Below, in pieces: positions 1 through 9,684 of a stretch of DNA of 64,000 nt. The notes beneath the pieces are model-generated. The model did no database searches. It had not been told where the DNA came from and saw nothing but the letters and a program-made list of their open reading frames with translations. Both the position numbers and the translations under genes were made by a program. Position 1 is the first letter of the stretch. Each line of letters opens with the position of its first letter. This DNA is from Microbacterium hydrothermale (GTDB lineage: Bacteria; Actinomycetota; Actinomycetes; Actinomycetales; Microbacteriaceae): positions 1 to 64,000 of the forward strand of contig NZ_STGM01000008.1 of NCBI RefSeq assembly GCF_004854025.1, in the 5' to 3' direction.

Positions 1-11
1 GGGGGGGGGGG
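1..11. repeat. Poly-G homopolymer at window edge
   Basis: Eleven consecutive G begin the window and run in frame into the reading frame of the exported Ig-like/RCC1 fragment. It could be a contig-end sequencing artefact or a real slippage-prone tract; the sequence alone cannot decide. Confidence 0.6.
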
Positions 12-648
12 TAGCTCCCGCCCCTGACGCTCCCGGGCTGCAACGGCGGACCGTCCTCGCCGGCGCCGCCTGGAGCATTCCGATCTTGTCGGTCGCGTCG
101 GCGACGCCGGCGTTTGCAAACGCCTCCCAGGCGTCGATCATGACGATCGCGGGTCCCGCGTCGGGCGTGCCGGCGTCAGGCGCCGTGCCCGTGACGGTCA
201 CGGTGAAAGACGCGCAGGGTCAGCCGCAGGCGGGCCAGCCGGTGTCGTTCACCGGGCCGGAGGGGTCGACGTTCGACGCCGCCGACGGTGTCACGAACTG
301 CGCGGGGCAGTACACGGCGAACTTCAATCTGAACAAACCGTGGCCGAGGCGGGGTCGTCCAGTACGGTGACGGCTGTGACCGCGAGTGCGAACGCGACCC
401 AGACCTTCGTCGTGCTCGGCTCGAACCTGCTGTCGTGGGGCTCGGGGACCTCCGGGGTCACGGGCCACGGAGACGTCAACAACAGCCCGACGCCTTCGCA
501 GGTGATGCGGGTCTTCCCCTCCCCGGTCGTCCAAGTCGCTCAGGGCGGGGGCTATTTCACGCTGTTCCGTCTGCAGGACGGGAGCGTATGGGGAGTGGGA
601 CGCAACAGTCAGGGGCAACTCGCAGATGGCACGACGAAGGTTCGCTAG
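2..648 (+). pseudogene. Exported Ig-like / RCC1-repeat protein, frameshifted and truncated
   Basis: The frame open from base 2 encodes QRRTVLAGAAW followed by a hydrophobic stretch ending in TPAFA, a good twin-arginine signal peptide. An Ig-like (Big_1-type) domain follows: VTVTVKDAQG, then AGQPVSFTGP. Near base 335 the frame runs off to a stop at 370, while the continuation (VAEAGSSSTVTAV, then WGVGRNSQGQLADGTT, an RCC1-type blade) lies in another frame from about 340 to the stop at 646-648. One extra A in the AAA run near 335 would join the two. The RCC1 part stops after about one and a half blades, whereas such proteins usually carry several. The start codon lies before the window. Either a decayed gene or an assembly or sequencing error next to the contig edge. 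Confidence 0.6.
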
Positions 649-768
649 CCGCCCTGCGGGAAGGGAGCGGCATACGCCGTGCTCTAGACTGATCGGACTG
701 CCCGCCGCGTGACTCTCCGCGGGGGTGGGAGCCGTGATCCGCGGCCGTCGCGTCGCCGCCAAACCCGA

Positions 769-774
769 TAGGTT
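769..774 (+). promoter_or_regulatory. -10 hexamer TAGGTT of lysA (leaderless type)
   Basis: TAGGTT ends five bases before the GTG start of lysA and no Shine-Dalgarno sequence lies between them. This is the layout expected when transcription starts at the start codon. Confidence 0.55.
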
Positions 775-779
775 CCTCC

Positions 780-2210
780 GTGTCCGCCTCGCACTCCGCG
801 CTCGTGCCCGAGTGGCTCACCGCCCCGGCCGAAGCGAACGAGCTCGTCGCCCCCGTCTGGCCCGCCAGCGCACACCGCGTCGACGACGGTTCCGTCGAGA
901 TCGGCGGAGTCTCGGTCTTCGACCTGCGCGACCGGTTCGGCACTCCGCTCTACGTCCTCGACGAGGACGAGGTGCGCGCGCACGCCCGCCGCGCTCGCGA
1001 GGCCTTCGACGGTGCGGCCGAGCGGCACGGCATCCGGGCTCGCGTCTACTACGCGGGCAAGGCGTTCCTGTCGACCGAGGTCGTCCGCTGGGTCGTCGAC
1101 GAGGGGCTCTCCGTCGACGTCTGCACGCTCGGCGAACTCGAGGTCGCCCTGGCCGGGGGAGCGGAGCCCGCGCGACTCGGCTTCCACGGGAACAACAAGA
1201 GCGTGCGCGAGCTCGAGCGGGCGGTCGAGGTCGGGATCGGCTCGGTCGTCGTCGACAGCCCCATCGAGATTGAACGTCTCGCCGCGGTCGCCGAGCGGCG
1301 CGGCGCGGTGCAGTCGGTGCTCGTGCGCGTGCGCACCGGGGTGCACGCCGAGACCCACGCCTTCCTCGCCACGGCCCACGAGGACCAGAAGTTCGGCTTC
1401 TCGCTCGAGGGGGCGGCCGAGGCCGTCGCGCGCATCCGCGAGCTGCCGAGCCTGCGCTTCGTCGGCCTGCACGCCCACATCGGCTCGCAGATCTTCGACT
1501 CGTCGGGCTTCCGCGAGTCGGCGGCGCGCCTCGTCGACCTCCACGCCGACCTGCTCGCCGGGGGAGAGATCCCCCTGCTCAACGTCGGCGGCGGCTTCGG
1601 CATCTCGTACACCTCGGTCGACGACCCGAAGCCGATCGAAGAGATCGCCGACGGCATCCTGGACGCCATCGCCGACGAGTGCGCGGTGCGCGGCATCCCG
1701 ATGCCCGACGTCGCCACCGAACCCGGCCGCGTGATCGTCGGCCAGGCCGGCGTGACCCTCTACGAGGTGGGCACGGTCAAGACCGTCACCGCGGCGGAGG
1801 GACTCGAGCGCACCTACGTCAGCGTCGACGGCGGCATGAGCGACAACGCCCGCCCCGCCCTGTACGGCGCCGACTTCTCGGCGCGCGTCGTCTCGCGCAC
1901 GAGCTCCGCGACGCCGGCGCTCTCGCGCGTGGTCGGTCACCACTGCGAATCGGGGGACATCGTCGTGGATGCCGAATACCTCCCCGGCGACGTCACGCCC
2001 GGCGACCTGCTCGCCGTCCCCGCGACCGGCGCGTACTGCTTCTCGCTCGCGAGCAACTACAACTACACGCCCCGCCCGCCCGTCGTCGCCGTGCGCGGGG
2101 GCGAGGCCCGGGTGATCGTCCGCGGCGAGACCGTGGCCGATCTGCTCGCACGCGACGCCGGGATCTCGGCATCCGCTTCCACCGCAACACCCCACGGAGA
2201 CACCGAATGA
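780..2210 (+). CDS. lysA: Diaminopimelate decarboxylase
   Basis: Last step of lysine synthesis: PLP-dependent decarboxylation of meso-diaminopimelate to L-lysine in the cytoplasm. The 476-residue product has the fold-type III alanine racemase-like barrel with the PLP lysine in YYAGKAF (about K94), HIGSQ, the phosphate-binding region GGGFG, EPGR and the HHCESGD motif that supplies the active-site cysteine of the neighbouring subunit. The GTG start is chosen because a TAGGTT -10 box sits just upstream and no better in-frame start follows soon. It is first in an operon with hom, thrC and thrB; its stop overlaps the hom start in ATGA. The common actinobacterial partner argS is not upstream here. 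Confidence 0.95.
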   Translation: MSASHSALVPEWLTAPAEANELVAPVWPASAHRVDDGSVEIGGVSVFDLRDRFGTPLYVLDEDEVRAHARRAREAFDGAAERHGIRARVYYAGKAFLSTEVVRWVVDEGLSVDVCTLGELEVALAGGAEPARLGFHGNNKSVRELERAVEVGIGSVVVDSPIEIERLAAVAERRGAVQSVLVRVRTGVHAETHAFLATAHEDQKFGFSLEGAAEAVARIRELPSLRFVGLHAHIGSQIFDSSGFRESAARLVDLHADLLAGGEIPLLNVGGGFGISYTSVDDPKPIEEIADGILDAIADECAVRGIPMPDVATEPGRVIVGQAGVTLYEVGTVKTVTAAEGLERTYVSVDGGMSDNARPALYGADFSARVVSRTSSATPALSRVVGHHCESGDIVVDAEYLPGDVTPGDLLAVPATGAYCFSLASNYNYTPRPPVVAVRGGEARVIVRGETVADLLARDAGISASASTATPHGDTE

Positions 2211-3529
2211 CCGACTACCGCACGCTCCGCGTGGCGCTCCTCGGCGCCGGCGCCGTCGGCTCGCAGGTCGCCGACCTGCTGCTCAAGCACGGCGACGAGC
2301 TCGCCGACCGCGCGGGCGCGAAGCTCGAACTCGCCGGCATCGCCGTGCGCAACCTCGACGGCAAGCGCGACGCCGACCTTCCGCGCGAGCTCTTCACGAC
2401 CGATGCCGAGACGCTCATCGTCGGCAGCGACATCGTCATCGAGCTGATGGGCGGCATCGAGCCCGCCCGCACCCAGGTGCTGCACGCGATCGCCTCGGGC
2501 GCCGACGTCGTCACCGCCAACAAGGCCCTGCTCGCGACCCACGGCTCCGAGGTGTTCGAGGCCGCCGACCAGGTCGGAGCCGAGGTCTACTACGAAGCCG
2601 CCGCCGCCGGGGCCATCCCGATCATCCGGCCGCTGCGCGACTCCCTCGCCGGCGACCGCGTCGTGCGCATCATGGGCATCGTCAACGGCACGACGAACTA
2701 CATCCTCGACCGCATGGACACCGAGGGCGCCGACTTCGCCGACGTGCTCGCGCAGGCGCAGGCGCTCGGCTACGCCGAGGCCGACCCCACCGCCGACGTC
2801 GAGGGCTACGACGCCGCGCAGAAGGCCGCGATCCTCGCCAGTCTCGCGTTCCACACCACGGTGCCCCTGGACGCCGTGCACCGCGAGGGCATCACCTCGG
2901 TCGACGCCGCGATGATCGAATCCGCGCGTCACGCCGGCTATGTCATCAAGCTGCTCGCCGTGTGCGAGCGCCTCACGGCCGACGACGGCTCGGAGTCCAT
3001 CTCGGTGCGCGTCTACCCCGCCCTCGTCGAGCGCACGCACCCGCTCGCGAGCGTGCACGGGGCCAACAACGCCGTCTTCGTGCAGGCCGAGGCCGCGGGC
3101 GACCTGATGTTCTACGGCGCAGGTGCCGGCGGCGTGCAGACCGCGTCGGCCGTGCTGGGCGACGTCGTCTCGGCCGCGCGCCGCCACATCGCCGGGGGAG
3201 TGGGCGTCGGTGAGTCGACCCGCGCGAACCTCCCCGCCGTGCCCATCGGGCACGTCATCACGCGCTACCAGATCACCCTCGAGGTCGACGACCAGCCCGG
3301 CGTGCTGGCGACCGTCGCCGGCATCCTGAGCGAGGGCCGCGTGTCGATCGCGACCGTCGAGCAGACCGTCATCGAGGCGGACGAGAACACCCAGACCGGC
3401 GGTTCCGCCCGTCTGGTCATCGGAACACACAAGGCCCGCGAGCAGGACCTGAGCGAGACCGTCGAGCGTCTCGCCGCGAGCGGCGTCGTCGAGCGCGTGG
3501 TCTCCGTGCTGCGTGTGGAAGGGAACTGA
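2207..3529 (+). CDS. hom: Homoserine dehydrogenase
   Basis: NAD(P)H-dependent reduction of aspartate semialdehyde to homoserine, the branch point toward threonine and methionine. The 440-residue product starts with the Rossmann motif [13 protein letters not shown], contains the catalytic-domain segments [11 protein letters not shown] and [11 protein letters not shown], and ends with an ACT domain ([19 protein letters not shown], about residues 350-430), the usual site of threonine feedback control in Gram-positive enzymes. The ATG at 2207 overlaps the lysA stop, with GGAGA upstream; an upstream in-frame extension is only lysA in another frame. Cotranscribed with lysA, thrC and thrB. Confidence 0.96.
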   Translation: MTDYRTLRVALLGAGAVGSQVADLLLKHGDELADRAGAKLELAGIAVRNLDGKRDADLPRELFTTDAETLIVGSDIVIELMGGIEPARTQVLHAIASGADVVTANKALLATHGSEVFEAADQVGAEVYYEAAAAGAIPIIRPLRDSLAGDRVVRIMGIVNGTTNYILDRMDTEGADFADVLAQAQALGYAEADPTADVEGYDAAQKAAILASLAFHTTVPLDAVHREGITSVDAAMIESARHAGYVIKLLAVCERLTADDGSESISVRVYPALVERTHPLASVHGANNAVFVQAEAAGDLMFYGAGAGGVQTASAVLGDVVSAARRHIAGGVGVGESTRANLPAVPIGHVITRYQITLEVDDQPGVLATVAGILSEGRVSIATVEQTVIEADENTQTGGSARLVIGTHKAREQDLSETVERLAASGVVERVVSVLRVEGN

Positions 3530-3530
3530 C

Positions 3531-4613
3531 ATGGCACACCTCTGGCGCGGAGTCCTCCGCGAATACGCCGACCGTCTCGGTGTCACCGACGCCTCCACCG
3601 TCGTCACCCTCGGCGAGGGCGGCACGCCGCTCATCCCGGCTCCGGCGCTGTCGCGGCGCACCGGCGCCGAGGTCTGGGTCAAGTTCGAGGGCATGAACCC
3701 CACCGGATCCTTCAAGGACCGCGGAATGACCGTCGCGCTCTCGCGCGCCGTCGAGCACGGTGCCAAGGCGGTCATCTGCGCCTCCACCGGCAACACCTCG
3801 GCGTCGGCGGCGGCCTACGCCGCACACGCCGGCATCACCGCCGCGGTGCTCGTGCCCGAGGGCAAGATCGCGATGGGCAAGCTCAGCCAGGCCGTGGCGC
3901 ACAACGGTCGCCTCATCCAGATCCGCGGCAACTTCGACGACTGCCTCGAGATCGCCCGCGAGCTCGCCGACCACTACCCGGTCCACCTGGTCAACTCGGT
4001 CAACCCCGACCGCATCGAGGGGCAGAAGACGGCCGCCTACGAGGTCGTCGCGCAGCTCGGCGACGCCCCCGACTTCCACTTCATCCCGGTCGGCAACGCG
4101 GGCAACTACACCGCCTACTCGCGCGGATACCGCGAAGAGGCCGCCCGCGGCGTCGCGACGAAGGTGCCCCGCATGTTCGGCCTGCAGGCGGCCGGGTCCG
4201 CGCCGCTGGTGCGCGGCGAGGTCGTGAAGAACCCCGAGACGATCGCCAGCGCGATCCGCATCGGCAACCCCGCCTCGTGGGATCTCGCGCTCGAGGCGCG
4301 CGACGCCACCGACGGCTGGTTCGGCGCGATCGACGACGACGGCATCCTCGAGGCCCAGAAGATCCTCGCGGGAGAGGTCGGCGTCTTCGTCGAGCCCGCG
4401 TCGGCCATCAGCGTCGCGGGTCTGCTCAGCCGCGCCGAGGCCGGCGTCGTCCCCGCGGGCGCGAAGGTCGTGCTGACCGTCACCGGCCACGGACTCAAGG
4501 ACCCGCAGTGGGCCCTGCGTCGCGCCGACGGCTCGACCGTCGAGCCCACCGTCGTCGACGCGACCACCTCGGAGGTCGCCTCCGTGCTCGACCTGCAGCC
4601 GGTGACCGCGTGA
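3531..4613 (+). CDS. thrC: Threonine synthase
   Basis: Converts O-phosphohomoserine to threonine with PLP. The product is 360 residues, a compact class-II actinobacterial form. The PLP lysine lies in [11 protein letters not shown] (about K62); [14 protein letters not shown] is the asparagine and phosphate-binding loop; [14 protein letters not shown] and [11 protein letters not shown] are typical later motifs. The ATG at 3531 sits one base after the hom stop with GGAA upstream; a GTG at 3513 would lie inside hom and is rejected. Translationally coupled to thrB through a GTGA overlap. Confidence 0.96.
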   Translation: MAHLWRGVLREYADRLGVTDASTVVTLGEGGTPLIPAPALSRRTGAEVWVKFEGMNPTGSFKDRGMTVALSRAVEHGAKAVICASTGNTSASAAAYAAHAGITAAVLVPEGKIAMGKLSQAVAHNGRLIQIRGNFDDCLEIARELADHYPVHLVNSVNPDRIEGQKTAAYEVVAQLGDAPDFHFIPVGNAGNYTAYSRGYREEAARGVATKVPRMFGLQAAGSAPLVRGEVVKNPETIASAIRIGNPASWDLALEARDATDGWFGAIDDDGILEAQKILAGEVGVFVEPASAISVAGLLSRAEAGVVPAGAKVVLTVTGHGLKDPQWALRRADGSTVEPTVVDATTSEVASVLDLQPVTA

Positions 4614-5542
4614 GCTCAGGCCCCGGACGCCGGGTCGCGGTCCGCGTTCCCGCGACGAGCGCGAACCTCGGCCCCGGCTTCGACACCCTGGGCCTCGCCC
4701 TCAGCGTCTACGACGAACTGATCGTCGAGCAGCTCGACGGCGACCGCCTCGAGATCGAGGTCGAGGGCGAGGGGACGGCCGACGTCCCCCGCGACGCCTC
4801 GCACCTCGTGGTGCGCGCGATGGCGCACACCTACGCCTCGGTCGGTCGCCCCCTGCCCGGATTGCGGCTGACGGCGCACAACGTCATCCCGCACGGGCGC
4901 GGCATGGGCTCCTCGGGGGCTGCGGTGGTCGCCGGCATCCTGGCCGCGAAGGGACTGCTCGAGGGAGAGGTCGCCTTCAGCGACGTCGACCTGCTGCGCC
5001 TGGCCACCGAGATGGAGGGGCACCCCGACAACGTCGCGCCCGGCCTGTTCGGCGGTCTGACCATCGCGTGGATGGATGCCGAGGGCCCCCAGCACAAGCA
5101 GCTCATCGTGCACCGCGGTGTCTCGCCCCTCGTCTTCGTGCCGAGCTTCACGATGTCGACGGCCGTGGCGCGGAGCCTGCAGCCCCTGCAGGTGCCGCGC
5201 GAGGACGCGGTGTTCAACGTCTCGCGCTCGGCGCTGCTCATCGCGGCGATGACGCAGAGCCCCGAGCTGCTGATGGCGGCGACGGAAGACAAGCTGCACC
5301 AGAACTACCGCGCGCAGGCCATGCCCGAGACCGACCGGCTCGTCCGGGCGCTCCGCGCGGAGGGGTACGCCGCCGTCGTCTCGGGTGCGGGACCGAGCGT
5401 GCTCGTGCTCGCCGACGGGCCGGGGCAGCGACTCGCGGCGGCGGATCTTATGGCATCCGTCGTCGACACCCCGTGGCAGGCGCTCATGCTCGCCGTCGAC
5501 GTCAAGGGTGGTACAGTGAAAAACGCAGAGGGTTCCGCGTAA
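4610..5542 (+). CDS. thrB: Homoserine kinase
   Basis: ATP-dependent phosphorylation of homoserine, supplying the thrC substrate. The 310-residue GHMP-kinase family protein shows [20 protein letters not shown] at the N-terminus, the ATP-binding glycine loop [16 protein letters not shown] (about residues 90-110), [16 protein letters not shown], and C-terminal [15 protein letters not shown] at 4610 overlaps the thrC stop (GTGA). Gene order thrC-thrB follows hom, so lysine and threonine branches are made from one transcript. The 3' end appears to contain the -10 element for rho. Confidence 0.95.
   Translation: MSSGPGRRVAVRVPATSANLGPGFDTLGLALSVYDELIVEQLDGDRLEIEVEGEGTADVPRDASHLVVRAMAHTYASVGRPLPGLRLTAHNVIPHGRGMGSSGAAVVAGILAAKGLLEGEVAFSDVDLLRLATEMEGHPDNVAPGLFGGLTIAWMDAEGPQHKQLIVHRGVSPLVFVPSFTMSTAVARSLQPLQVPREDAVFNVSRSALLIAAMTQSPELLMAATEDKLHQNYRAQAMPETDRLVRALRAEGYAAVVSGAGPSVLVLADGPGQRLAAADLMASVVDTPWQALMLAVDVKGGTVKNAEGSA
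5512..5517 (+). promoter_or_regulatory. Candidate rho promoter -10 (TACAGT) inside the end of thrB
   Basis: GGTACAGTG at the thrB 3' end matches an extended -10 element. If used, it gives a rho mRNA leader of roughly 170 bases (to 5694). Long leaders are common for rho, which often controls its own expression. No clear -35 is visible. Confidence 0.35.
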
Positions 5543-5694
5543 TCTCGCGAATCTGAGCCTCTGCACACCTGCGAAATCCGCAACACATCGCGAACCCGGT
5601 ATCGGCTGCAGTCTTCCGAACCGCTGGTGTCTCTTCGTCTGCGTTCTGCATGGCGATGCGCGATCTGATCACGTTTCATTTCTGAGGAGCACTC
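5543..5694 (+). other. rho 5' leader / intergenic region
   Basis: 152 bases between thrB and rho hold no reading frame of note and no strong hairpin. TGAGGAGC just before the GTG is the rho ribosome binding site. The region is less G-rich and more C/A-rich than its surroundings, as expected for a Rho-loading leader; this role is inferred. Confidence 0.4.
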
Positions 5695-7878
5695 GTGGAG
5701 TCCATCTCCGAGACCCAGCCCGTCGACGCGCCCGAGGGCGCCGAGAACATCGAGCAGCCCGTCGCTGCCGACGAGGCGACCGACAACGACACCGCCACCG
5801 CCGAGGCGGAGCAGACCGAGGGCACGGAAGCCCCGGATGCCGCGGCCCCGGCCGACGCGGAGGCCGAGGCTGACGCCGACGCGGGCGCCACGGCCGAGCC
5901 CGAGGCGCTGTTCACCGACGACGCTCTCGCCGCGAGCGCGCCGGTGGAGGAGGCCCCCGCCGAGGAGGCTGTCGCCGCGGCACCCGCCGCGGAAGAGGCG
6001 CCCGCCGAGGAACCCGCCGCCGCTGAGGCGCCTGCCGCCGCCGAAGAGCCCGCGCCCGCCGAGAAGCCGGCCCGCGCGCCGCGCAAGCGCGCCCCGCGCC
6101 GTGCGACCACCGCCTCCGCGAAGGAGAAGGCCGCGGCCGAGGCCGCCGCTTCCGAGGCCGCCGCCACCGAGGCCACCGCGGACAAGGCCGACGCCGCCGC
6201 CGAGGAGCCGACCACCCCCGCGACCACCGCGGCCGACGTCGCCGCGGATTCCGCCGTCGAGGCCCCGGCCACCGCCGCCGACGCGTCGCCCGACGAGGCG
6301 ACCGCGACCGAGACCGCGACCGAGACCACCGCTGCCGAGACCACCGCCGCCGGGGATTCCGCTCCGGCCGAGTCGGCGGCATCCGAGGCGCCCGCGGCCG
6401 ACGCCGCCGAGCAGGCCGACGAGACGCCCGCCCGCGGCCGCGGACGCAGCCGCTCGCGCAACCGCAACCGCAACAAGGGCGAGACCGCCGACAAGAACGA
6501 CGCGCAGCCCGCCGCCGACGAGACCGAGCAGCAGAGCGCCCCGCAGGCCGCGACCGCCTCGGCGCCGTCGGGGAATCAGCGCGACGCCTCGCAGAACGGC
6601 TCGCAGGCGCAGCAGCAGCAGCAGGGCGCGTCGAACAGTCGCAACCGTCAGCGCAACAAGCGCCGCGGCCCGAACACCACGGGTGACGAGTTCGAGACCG
6701 AGATCGGCGAGGACGACGTGCTCGTCCCGATCGCCGGTGTGCTCGACGTGCTCGACAACTACGCCTTCGTCCGCACCACCGGCTACCTCCCCGGCCCGAG
6801 CGACGTCTACGTCTCGCTCGGTCAGGTCAAGAAGTACAACCTGCGCAAGGGCGACGCCGTCGTCGGTGCGATCAAGCAGCCCCGCGAGGGCGAGCAGCAG
6901 GGTCGCCAGAAGTACAACGCGCTCGTGCAGGTCGACTCGATCAACGGTCTGTCGGTCGACGACGCGGCCGCCCGCGTCGAGTTCAACAACCTCACCCCGC
7001 TGTACCCCCAGGAGCGTCTGCGTCTGGAGACCGGCCCCGAGAAGCTCACGCAGCGCATCATCGACCTGGTCGCCCCGGTCGGCAAGGGCCAGCGCGGCCT
7101 GATCGTCGCGCCCCCGAAGGCCGGCAAGACGATCGTGCTGCAGCAGATCGCCAACGCGATCGCGACGAACAACCCCGAGGTCCACCTCATGGTCGTGCTC
7201 GTCGACGAGCGCCCCGAAGAGGTCACCGACATGCAGCGCACCGTGCGCGGTGAGGTCATCGCGTCGACCTTCGACCGTCCCGCCGAAGACCACACCACGG
7301 TCGCCGAGCTGGCCATCGAGCGCGCGAAGCGCCTCGTGGAGCTCGGTCGCGACGTCGTCGTGCTGCTGGACTCCATCACCCGCCTCGGCCGCGCCTACAA
7401 CCTCGCCGCCCCCACCTCGGGTCGCGTCCTGAGCGGCGGCGTCGACGCGTCGGCGCTGTACCCGCCCAAGCGCTTCTTCGGAGCCGCGCGCAACATCGAG
7501 AACGGCGGTTCGCTCACGATCCTGGCCACGGCGCTCGTGGAGACCGGGTCGAAGATGGACGACGTGATCTTCGAGGAGTTCAAAGGCACCGGCAACAGCG
7601 AACTGCGCCTGAACCGTCAGCTCGCCGACAAGCGCATCTTCCCGGCCGTCGACGTCAACGCCTCCAGCACGCGCCGCGAAGAGATGCTGCTCTCTCCCGA
7701 CGAGGTCAAGATCACCTGGAAGCTGCGTCGCGCCCTCGCCGGTCTCGAGCCCCAGCAGGCCCTCGAGGTCGTGCTCGGCAAGCTCAAGGAGACGCAGTCC
7801 AACGTCGAGTTCCTCGTGCAGATGCAGAAGTCGATCCCGGCGCCCGCGCGCGGCGGTGACGACAACAGCATCCGCTGA
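5695..7878 (+). CDS. rho: Transcription termination factor Rho with long low-complexity N-terminus
   Basis: Hexameric RNA-dependent ATPase that ends transcription. In the 727-residue product the cold-shock RNA-binding domain begins near residue 335 ([32 protein letters not shown]), and the RecA-like motor carries Walker A APPKAGKT (about residue 472), [33 protein letters not shown] (Q/R loop region) and [18 protein letters not shown]. Residues 1-330 are almost entirely Ala/Glu/Pro/Thr, then an Arg/Asn/Gln-rich basic patch ([30 protein letters not shown]). No helical Rho_N domain is recognisable, though it normally starts the protein. GTG start with GAGGAGC upstream. Confidence 0.95.
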   Translation: MESISETQPVDAPEGAENIEQPVAADEATDNDTATAEAEQTEGTEAPDAAAPADAEAEADADAGATAEPEALFTDDALAASAPVEEAPAEEAVAAAPAAEEAPAEEPAAAEAPAAAEEPAPAEKPARAPRKRAPRRATTASAKEKAAAEAAASEAAATEATADKADAAAEEPTTPATTAADVAADSAVEAPATAADASPDEATATETATETTAAETTAAGDSAPAESAASEAPAADAAEQADETPARGRGRSRSRNRNRNKGETADKNDAQPAADETEQQSAPQAATASAPSGNQRDASQNGSQAQQQQQGASNSRNRQRNKRRGPNTTGDEFETEIGEDDVLVPIAGVLDVLDNYAFVRTTGYLPGPSDVYVSLGQVKKYNLRKGDAVVGAIKQPREGEQQGRQKYNALVQVDSINGLSVDDAAARVEFNNLTPLYPQERLRLETGPEKLTQRIIDLVAPVGKGQRGLIVAPPKAGKTIVLQQIANAIATNNPEVHLMVVLVDERPEEVTDMQRTVRGEVIASTFDRPAEDHTTVAELAIERAKRLVELGRDVVVLLDSITRLGRAYNLAAPTSGRVLSGGVDASALYPPKRFFGAARNIENGGSLTILATALVETGSKMDDVIFEEFKGTGNSELRLNRQLADKRIFPAVDVNASSTRREEMLLSPDEVKITWKLRRALAGLEPQQALEVVLGKLKETQSNVEFLVQMQKSIPAPARGGDDNSIR

Positions 7879-7893
7879 TCGGCGGCGCTCGCG

Positions 7894-8985
7894 ATGTCGG
7901 TCCCGGCGATGTTCGATTCGGTCCGCGGGCTCCTCGATGAGCACGCGGCCGTCGAACTCGAGCTGAACGACCCCGCGGTGCACGCCGACGCGGCGCGCGC
8001 CAAGCGGGTGAACCGGCGCTACGCCGAGCTGAGCCGCATCGTGCACGCCTACGAGGCCTGGCGCGCGGCATCCGACGATCTGGATGCCGCGCGCGAACTC
8101 GCGCGCGAAGACGAGGCTTTCGCCGACGAGGTCCCGGCGCTCGAAGAACGGGTGGACGAGACGCAGGAGCGTCTGCGGCGCCTGCTCATCCCGCGCGACC
8201 CCGACGACGCCCGCGACGTGATCATGGAGATCAAGGGCGGCGAGGGCGGTGCCGAGAGCGCGCTGTTCGCGGCCGACCTGCTGCGCATGTACCTCCAGTA
8301 CGCGGCATCCATGGGGTGGAAGACCGAGCTGCTCGAGCGCACCGAGAGCGACCTCGGCGGCTACAAGGACGTTCAGGTCGCGATCAAGGGATCGTCGAGC
8401 GACCCGGCGCAGGGCGTCTGGGCGCACCTGAAGTACGAGGGCGGCGTGCACCGCGTGCAGCGCGTGCCGGCGACCGAATCGCAGGGGCGCATCCACACCT
8501 CCACGACGGGCGTGCTCGTCTTCCCCGAGGTCGACGAGCCCGAAGAGGTCGCGATCGACCCTAACGACCTCAAGATCGACGTGTTCCGTTCATCGGGACC
8601 CGGCGGGCAGTCGGTCAACACGACCGACTCGGCCGTGCGCATCACCCACGTGCCCACGGGCATTGTCGTGTCGATGCAGAACGAGAAGTCGCAGCTGCAG
8701 AACCGCGAGGCCGGGATGCGCGTGCTGCGCGCCCGCCTGCTCGCGAAGCAGCAGGAGGAGCGCGACGCCGTCGCCGCCGACGCGCGACGCTCGCAGATCC
8801 GCGGCATGGACCGTTCGGAGCGCATCCGCACCTACAATTTCCCCGAGAACCGCATCGCCGATCACCGCACCGGATACAAGGCGTACAACCTCGACCAGGT
8901 GATGGACGGCGCCCTCGGTCCGATCATCGAGTCGGCGATCGCCGCCGACGAGGAGGCGCGGCTCGCCGCTCTCGCCGACTCCTAG
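7894..8985 (+). CDS. prfA: Peptide chain release factor 1
   Basis: Recognises UAA and UAG stop codons and triggers peptidyl-tRNA hydrolysis. The 363-residue product is full length. The GGQ catalytic motif lies in [16 protein letters not shown] (about residue 237); the PxT-type codon-recognition region is [14 protein letters not shown]. The ATG at 7894 is 15 bases after the rho stop; another in-frame ATG at 7909 ([15 protein letters not shown]) matches the usual family N-terminus and could be the true start. Its normal partner prmC, which methylates the GGQ glutamine, lies 3.8 kb downstream with four genes in between. Confidence 0.96.
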   Translation: MSVPAMFDSVRGLLDEHAAVELELNDPAVHADAARAKRVNRRYAELSRIVHAYEAWRAASDDLDAARELAREDEAFADEVPALEERVDETQERLRRLLIPRDPDDARDVIMEIKGGEGGAESALFAADLLRMYLQYAASMGWKTELLERTESDLGGYKDVQVAIKGSSSDPAQGVWAHLKYEGGVHRVQRVPATESQGRIHTSTTGVLVFPEVDEPEEVAIDPNDLKIDVFRSSGPGGQSVNTTDSAVRITHVPTGIVVSMQNEKSQLQNREAGMRVLRARLLAKQQEERDAVAADARRSQIRGMDRSERIRTYNFPENRIADHRTGYKAYNLDQVMDGALGPIIESAIAADEEARLAALADS

Positions 8986-8988
8986 GAT
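8983..8988 (+). promoter_or_regulatory. -10 hexamer TAGGAT overlapping the prfA stop
   Basis: TAGGAT includes the prfA TAG stop codon and ends six bases before the ATG at 8995. The spacing fixes that ATG, not the GTG at 8992, as the leaderless start. Confidence 0.6.
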
Positions 8989-8994
8989 CGGGTG

Positions 8995-9588
8995 ATGCCC
9001 ACCCCCGCCGAGATCGTCGCGTTCGACGACACGCCCCCGCCGCCCGGGATGTCTCCCTGGGTCGGTGCGGCGGAGCAGCCTCGGCGTATCGAGGTGGTGG
9101 ACCCGGATGCCGCGTGGCCCGAGGTCTTCGACACGCTCTGCGCGCAGATCCGCGGGGCCCTCGGCGAACGCGCCCTCTCGATCGAGCACGTCGGCTCGAC
9201 GTCGGTGCCCGGTCTCGCCGCCAAACCGGTGATCGACATCGACCTCACCGTCGGCGACACGGACGACGAGGCGGCGTACGTTCCCGCGCTGGAGAACCTC
9301 GGCTTCGTGCTGCGGGTGCGCGAGCCCTGGTGGCTTGGACACCGCTGCCTCGTGCGTACCGCGCCCGAAGCGAACCTGCACGTCTGGCCCCCGGACAGCC
9401 CCGAAGCGGCGCGACACCGGATCTTCCGGGACTGGCTGCGCGCGGATGCGGCCGACCGCGAGCTCTACGCCGAGACGAAGCGCGCCGTCGCCGCCGACGG
9501 CCTGATGAGCGCCTACAACGCCCGCAAGGAGCGCGTCGTCCGCGAGATCTACGCGCGTGCGTTCGCCGCGGCCGGCCTGCTTCCCTGA
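8995..9588 (+). CDS. GrpB-like nucleotidyltransferase family protein (UPF0157)
   Basis: A 197-residue member of the GrpB/UPF0157 family, distant relatives of nucleotidyltransferases whose substrate is mostly unknown. Visible family features are IEHVGSTSVPGLAAKPVIDI (about residues 62-81; GSTSVPGLAAKPVIDID is the hallmark), GHRCLVRTAPEANLHV, and a C-terminal helical stretch ending in YNARKERVVREIYARAF. The N-terminal 35 residues are Pro-rich and family-atypical. It has its own TAGGAT -10 box, so it need not be cotranscribed with prfA. Function in the cell cannot be stated from sequence. Confidence 0.85.
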   Translation: MPTPAEIVAFDDTPPPPGMSPWVGAAEQPRRIEVVDPDAAWPEVFDTLCAQIRGALGERALSIEHVGSTSVPGLAAKPVIDIDLTVGDTDDEAAYVPALENLGFVLRVREPWWLGHRCLVRTAPEANLHVWPPDSPEAARHRIFRDWLRADAADRELYAETKRAVAADGLMSAYNARKERVVREIYARAFAAAGLLP

Positions 9589-9627
9589 CCGGGCCGTCGC
9601 TCGACGTCGAGTCGAGCGGAACGGGGC

Positions 9628-9671
9628 CACAACGCAGGATCGGCCGACCGTCCGGAACGTCCTGCGTCGTG
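9628..9671. repeat. Intergenic hairpin element E1 (CAGGA...TCCTG family)
   Basis: Arms CACAACGCAGGA (9628-9639) and TCCTGCGTCGTG (9660-9671) pair with one mismatch across a 20-base spacer that itself contains TCGGCCGA. It sits between the convergent GrpB-like gene and the amidase gene, so it may help end both transcripts. It shares its arm sequence with elements at 54210, 59827 and 60644. Confidence 0.7.
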
Positions 9672-9684
9672 TCGCTGCGTGCGG

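Noticed and set aside
5305..8496. A 1063-codon minus-strand open frame opposite thrB, rho and prfA
   Set aside because: It is the antisense shadow of GC-rich genes; its translation is Arg/Gly-rich low complexity and the plus-strand genes are certain.
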